Source of the DNA: Serilophus lunatus
Taxonomy: Eukaryota; Chordata; Aves; Passeriformes; Eurylaimidae
Direction of reading: 5' to 3'
Assembly: GCA_013399895.1 (NCBI GenBank)
Contig: VXBA01001608.1
Coordinates: 1-64,000, forward strand
DNA: 64,000 nucleotides
Shown here: positions 61,773-64,000 of the stretch, piece after piece
Numbering within the stretch: position 1 is the stretch's first letter
Layout of the letters: each line of letters starts with the position of its first letter
Notes under the pieces: model-generated
Database searches by the model: none
Told to the model about the DNA's origin: nothing
What the model saw: only the letters and a program-made list of their open reading frames with translations
Made by a program: the position numbers and the translations under genes

Positions 61773-62899
61773 CTGATAAAATGATACAACCCCCTCAGTG
61801 CCATTTTTGCCAAACTCAGCTCCACGAGGATAACCAGGCCTCACCACCAAAGCCCTTCTTAACATTCCAAAGATTTTCTTGTTAGACTCCAAGAAACAAG
61901 AATATCAAACGGGGAAGAGCAGAGCACTCCAGCACTTCAAATCCCTCTTTTACAGCAACATAAAGTGGTCATCTAATGCAGTGCTATCATAAAATTAAAT
62001 CATGCTCACTTGTCATTTTTGTATGGTCTCGACCGACAGATTAAAAACTACATGGCAAAATGTAATTTCCCCAACTGAAGGCAGCAGAGGAGTTTGAAAT
62101 ATCTTCCTGTGCAGTGTGTGCTCAGTCCCAAGCCCTGGTGGTAATAAAGCAGCGATCAGAGGCAGGATTTAGCAGCCTGGGGGCACAGCTCCTGTCCTCC
62201 CCATGCCAAGGGAAACAACCAGGGATGGTGATGATCCAGCAGCCTGCCAAGGTTCTCTCTCTTCTTTAGAACAATCCTGGCAGGGGGAGAGCTTTTCAAG
62301 CTGAAAATTTTATAACTGTACAGTGGAGAGAGGCAAAGGCAATTTTTCCTGCGTTCAGGGTATGACTCAATGTCCTGCTCCAGAGATGCTGAGTGAGAGT
62401 TACACCCATCACACCCACAGCACGTTGGGACACCCACAGAGCACCTGCTGCCCCTGGGGGAACCTTGGCCTCCTCAGGAATATTCCCACGTGGAGTTGTA
62501 AGGACTCAAAGGGCACAGTTGCCTGTCTCAGACACCGGGGAGGCCACAAAATCAGCCACCACAGTGGCAACTAAAGGGAGGAATTTGGGACAGGAATTTT
62601 GGGAAGGCCTGGTGAGGCATGACCTGGTTATCACATCCAGATAAAAATCCTCACTGTGGCAAATTGTGAGAAAGGAAGCAACTGCTCAGGTTATGGAAGA
62701 GCCCATGTGGCCACCAAAGTGTCCCAGACTCATTTCTGGGGCCTTCCATCACAGAATCCACATGATCCACAGAGTTAAACCCCCCACAGACCCAGGGGAG
62801 TCACCCGGTCCTTCCCACCTGAACCTGAGTGTGAATGAACCCCCTGAACTCTTTGTCCTACAGGTTTCCCTGGGGACCAACACCATGACCATCATTTCA

Positions 62900-63190
62900 C
62901 AGAATCCCAGGATAGGCTGAGCTGGAAGGAGTCCACCAGGATCCTGGAGTCCAACCCTTATCCCTGCACAAGCCCATCCCCCCCAACAATCCAACCATGT
63001 GCCCAGGGGCTCATCCCACCCCTCCTGCAGCTCTGGCAGCCTTGGGGCTGTGCCCACTGCCCTGGGGAGCCTGGGCACTGCCCACCCACCCTCTGGGCAA
63101 AGGAGACCCTTGGGCTGAGATCCCCCCTGCCCCTGCCCTGACACAACTCCAGCCATTCCCTGTGTCCTGGCCCTGGTTCCCAAGAGATAA
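62900..63190 (-). mobile_element. CR1 LINE 3' fragment, antisense
   Basis: The plus strand has CACAGAATCCCAGGATAGGC, GAGTCCAACCCTTATCCCTG, AATCCAACCATGTGCCC, GCAGCCTTGGGGCTGTG, CACCCTCTGGGCAAAGG and CCCTGACACAACTCCAGCC. It is the same subfamily and orientation as the 61.7-kb piece and overlaps it in consensus position, so the two are separate insertions or a duplication, not one split element. Confidence 0.88.
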
Positions 63191-64000
63191 AAACAGCAAG
63201 TGGAAAAAGGAGAAACGGGGCACAATAAAATCTCCACATCTAAACATCAGCACAGCCCATAAAAAAACCTCCCTCTCCTTCCTCTGACCCGACAGCCAAA
63301 AGGTCAAAATTGGGAAGAAAACCCCAATAATTCAAGCTCAGAGTCAGCTTAAAGTCCTTCCCTAAAGCAATAACACAACATTTCAGGTACTTCTCCTAAA
63401 GAAAGTGCAGGAATTGTGTGCCTTTCCCGAAAGTCGTACATTGTGCAGCTGGCTCCGTGCTCTGGCACTCAGTCCAGGCTGTATTGATTAAAAGGTCTGC
63501 TGAGATTTATCAGACTTGATAATGCACTCTAGTTGATTAGGATTTCCAACTTCAGAGTCAATAGGAGTTTTCATATGTGATATAAAGCACTTGGATTCGC
63601 TCTGTTCCCTTCTCAAATTTGATATGAATTGTCTTAGTCTCCAATATTGGAAAAGCAGAAACACAGCGCTTCCAAAATTAAAGAAATCCACTTTTTAGGC
63701 AGAAAGGCTCCTCATGCCTGTCAGGGCTGTAGGAAAATGAGAATCACAGGCTGTAAATAGGCAATAAATGGGAAATTCAGGCCTAAAGAACAATGATTCT
63801 CATTACTTCAATATCCTGAGTCCTTCCCTCTGCACAGGATAAGCTTTGTGTTAATTCCACAGTCTCTTTGTAAAGGGATTTTTTTTTCTTTGTAGTGGAA
63901 CAATATGAAATAAAAAACCACCTTAATTAACAGAAAGACTTCTAATAAAAAAGTCAACATATCATTTCTTTCCTTCTGAGTTCCAAAGTTGATCATTTTT
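63191..64000. other. Unique non-coding DNA to the window edge
   Basis: No repeat family, RNA gene or exon is recognised in the last 800 bases. Confidence 0.5.

Noticed and set aside
1..64000. tRNA, rRNA, snRNA genes, CRISPR arrays, insertion sequences, prokaryotic operons
   Set aside because: None of their hallmarks was found on either strand; the repeats present are avian CR1 and simple repeats.

Overview
The window reads as vertebrate nuclear DNA from a bird, most likely a songbird. The clearest signal is a scatter of at least 18 short, mostly 5'-truncated CR1 LINE fragments on both strands. Their 3' ends carry the avian signature (CCCATCCCTGGAAGTGTCC, GGTCCTTTCCAACCC, CCATTCCATGATTCTATG), and the fuller copies resemble CR1 variants familiar from passerines. 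No bacterial operon, rRNA or tRNA gene, CRISPR array, plasmid function or viral gene is visible. No full-length protein-coding gene can be supported. The species inference rests on repeat type only.

Layout. 1-15 kb: AT-rich unique DNA with four CR1 pieces (3.0, 4.0, 7.1, 9.8 kb), a roughly 20-bp minisatellite (4.23-4.32 kb) and a 22-bp tandem duplication (4.53 kb). 15-24 kb: a CR1 copy flanked by an imperfect 20-bp direct repeat (15.1-15.4 kb), an unusually long minus-strand open frame (15.5-16.5 kb), two small local duplications (17.0 and 17.4 kb), CR1 pieces at 20.2 and 22.9 kb, and an ancient tRNA-derived SINE next to a palindromic repeat (21.6-21.75 kb). 24-36 kb: long unique stretches with microsatellites, one CR1 (28.4 kb), a 43-bp direct duplication (32.6 kb), a candidate minus-strand exon (34.5 kb) and an AT-rich inverted repeat (34.8 kb). 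36-42 kb: three plus-strand CR1 pieces (36.5, 40.5, 41.6 kb) around repeat-free DNA. 42-48 kb: repeat-poor DNA with two stretches that look like conserved non-coding elements (42.4 and 46.2 kb). 48-64 kb: the longest CR1 (48.3-48.8 kb), a 32-base T run (50.06 kb), several minus-strand exon-like segments with good splice signals (49.4, 54.2, 57.6, 61.1 kb), and further CR1 pieces at 51.5, 53.2, 55.6, 61.7 and 62.9 kb.

Interpretation. This is best described as intergenic or intronic DNA. The exon-like segments are all on the minus strand, and three neighbours (57.6, 54.2, 49.4 kb) share compatible reading phases, so a minus-strand gene or long non-coding transcript crossing the right half is possible. 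I could not recognise any of the encoded peptides, and splice-like pairs arise often by chance in 64 kb, so these calls stay tentative. I found no convincing new biological system; the leads worth testing are the exon chain, the two element-like sequences and the long open frame at 15.5-16.5 kb.
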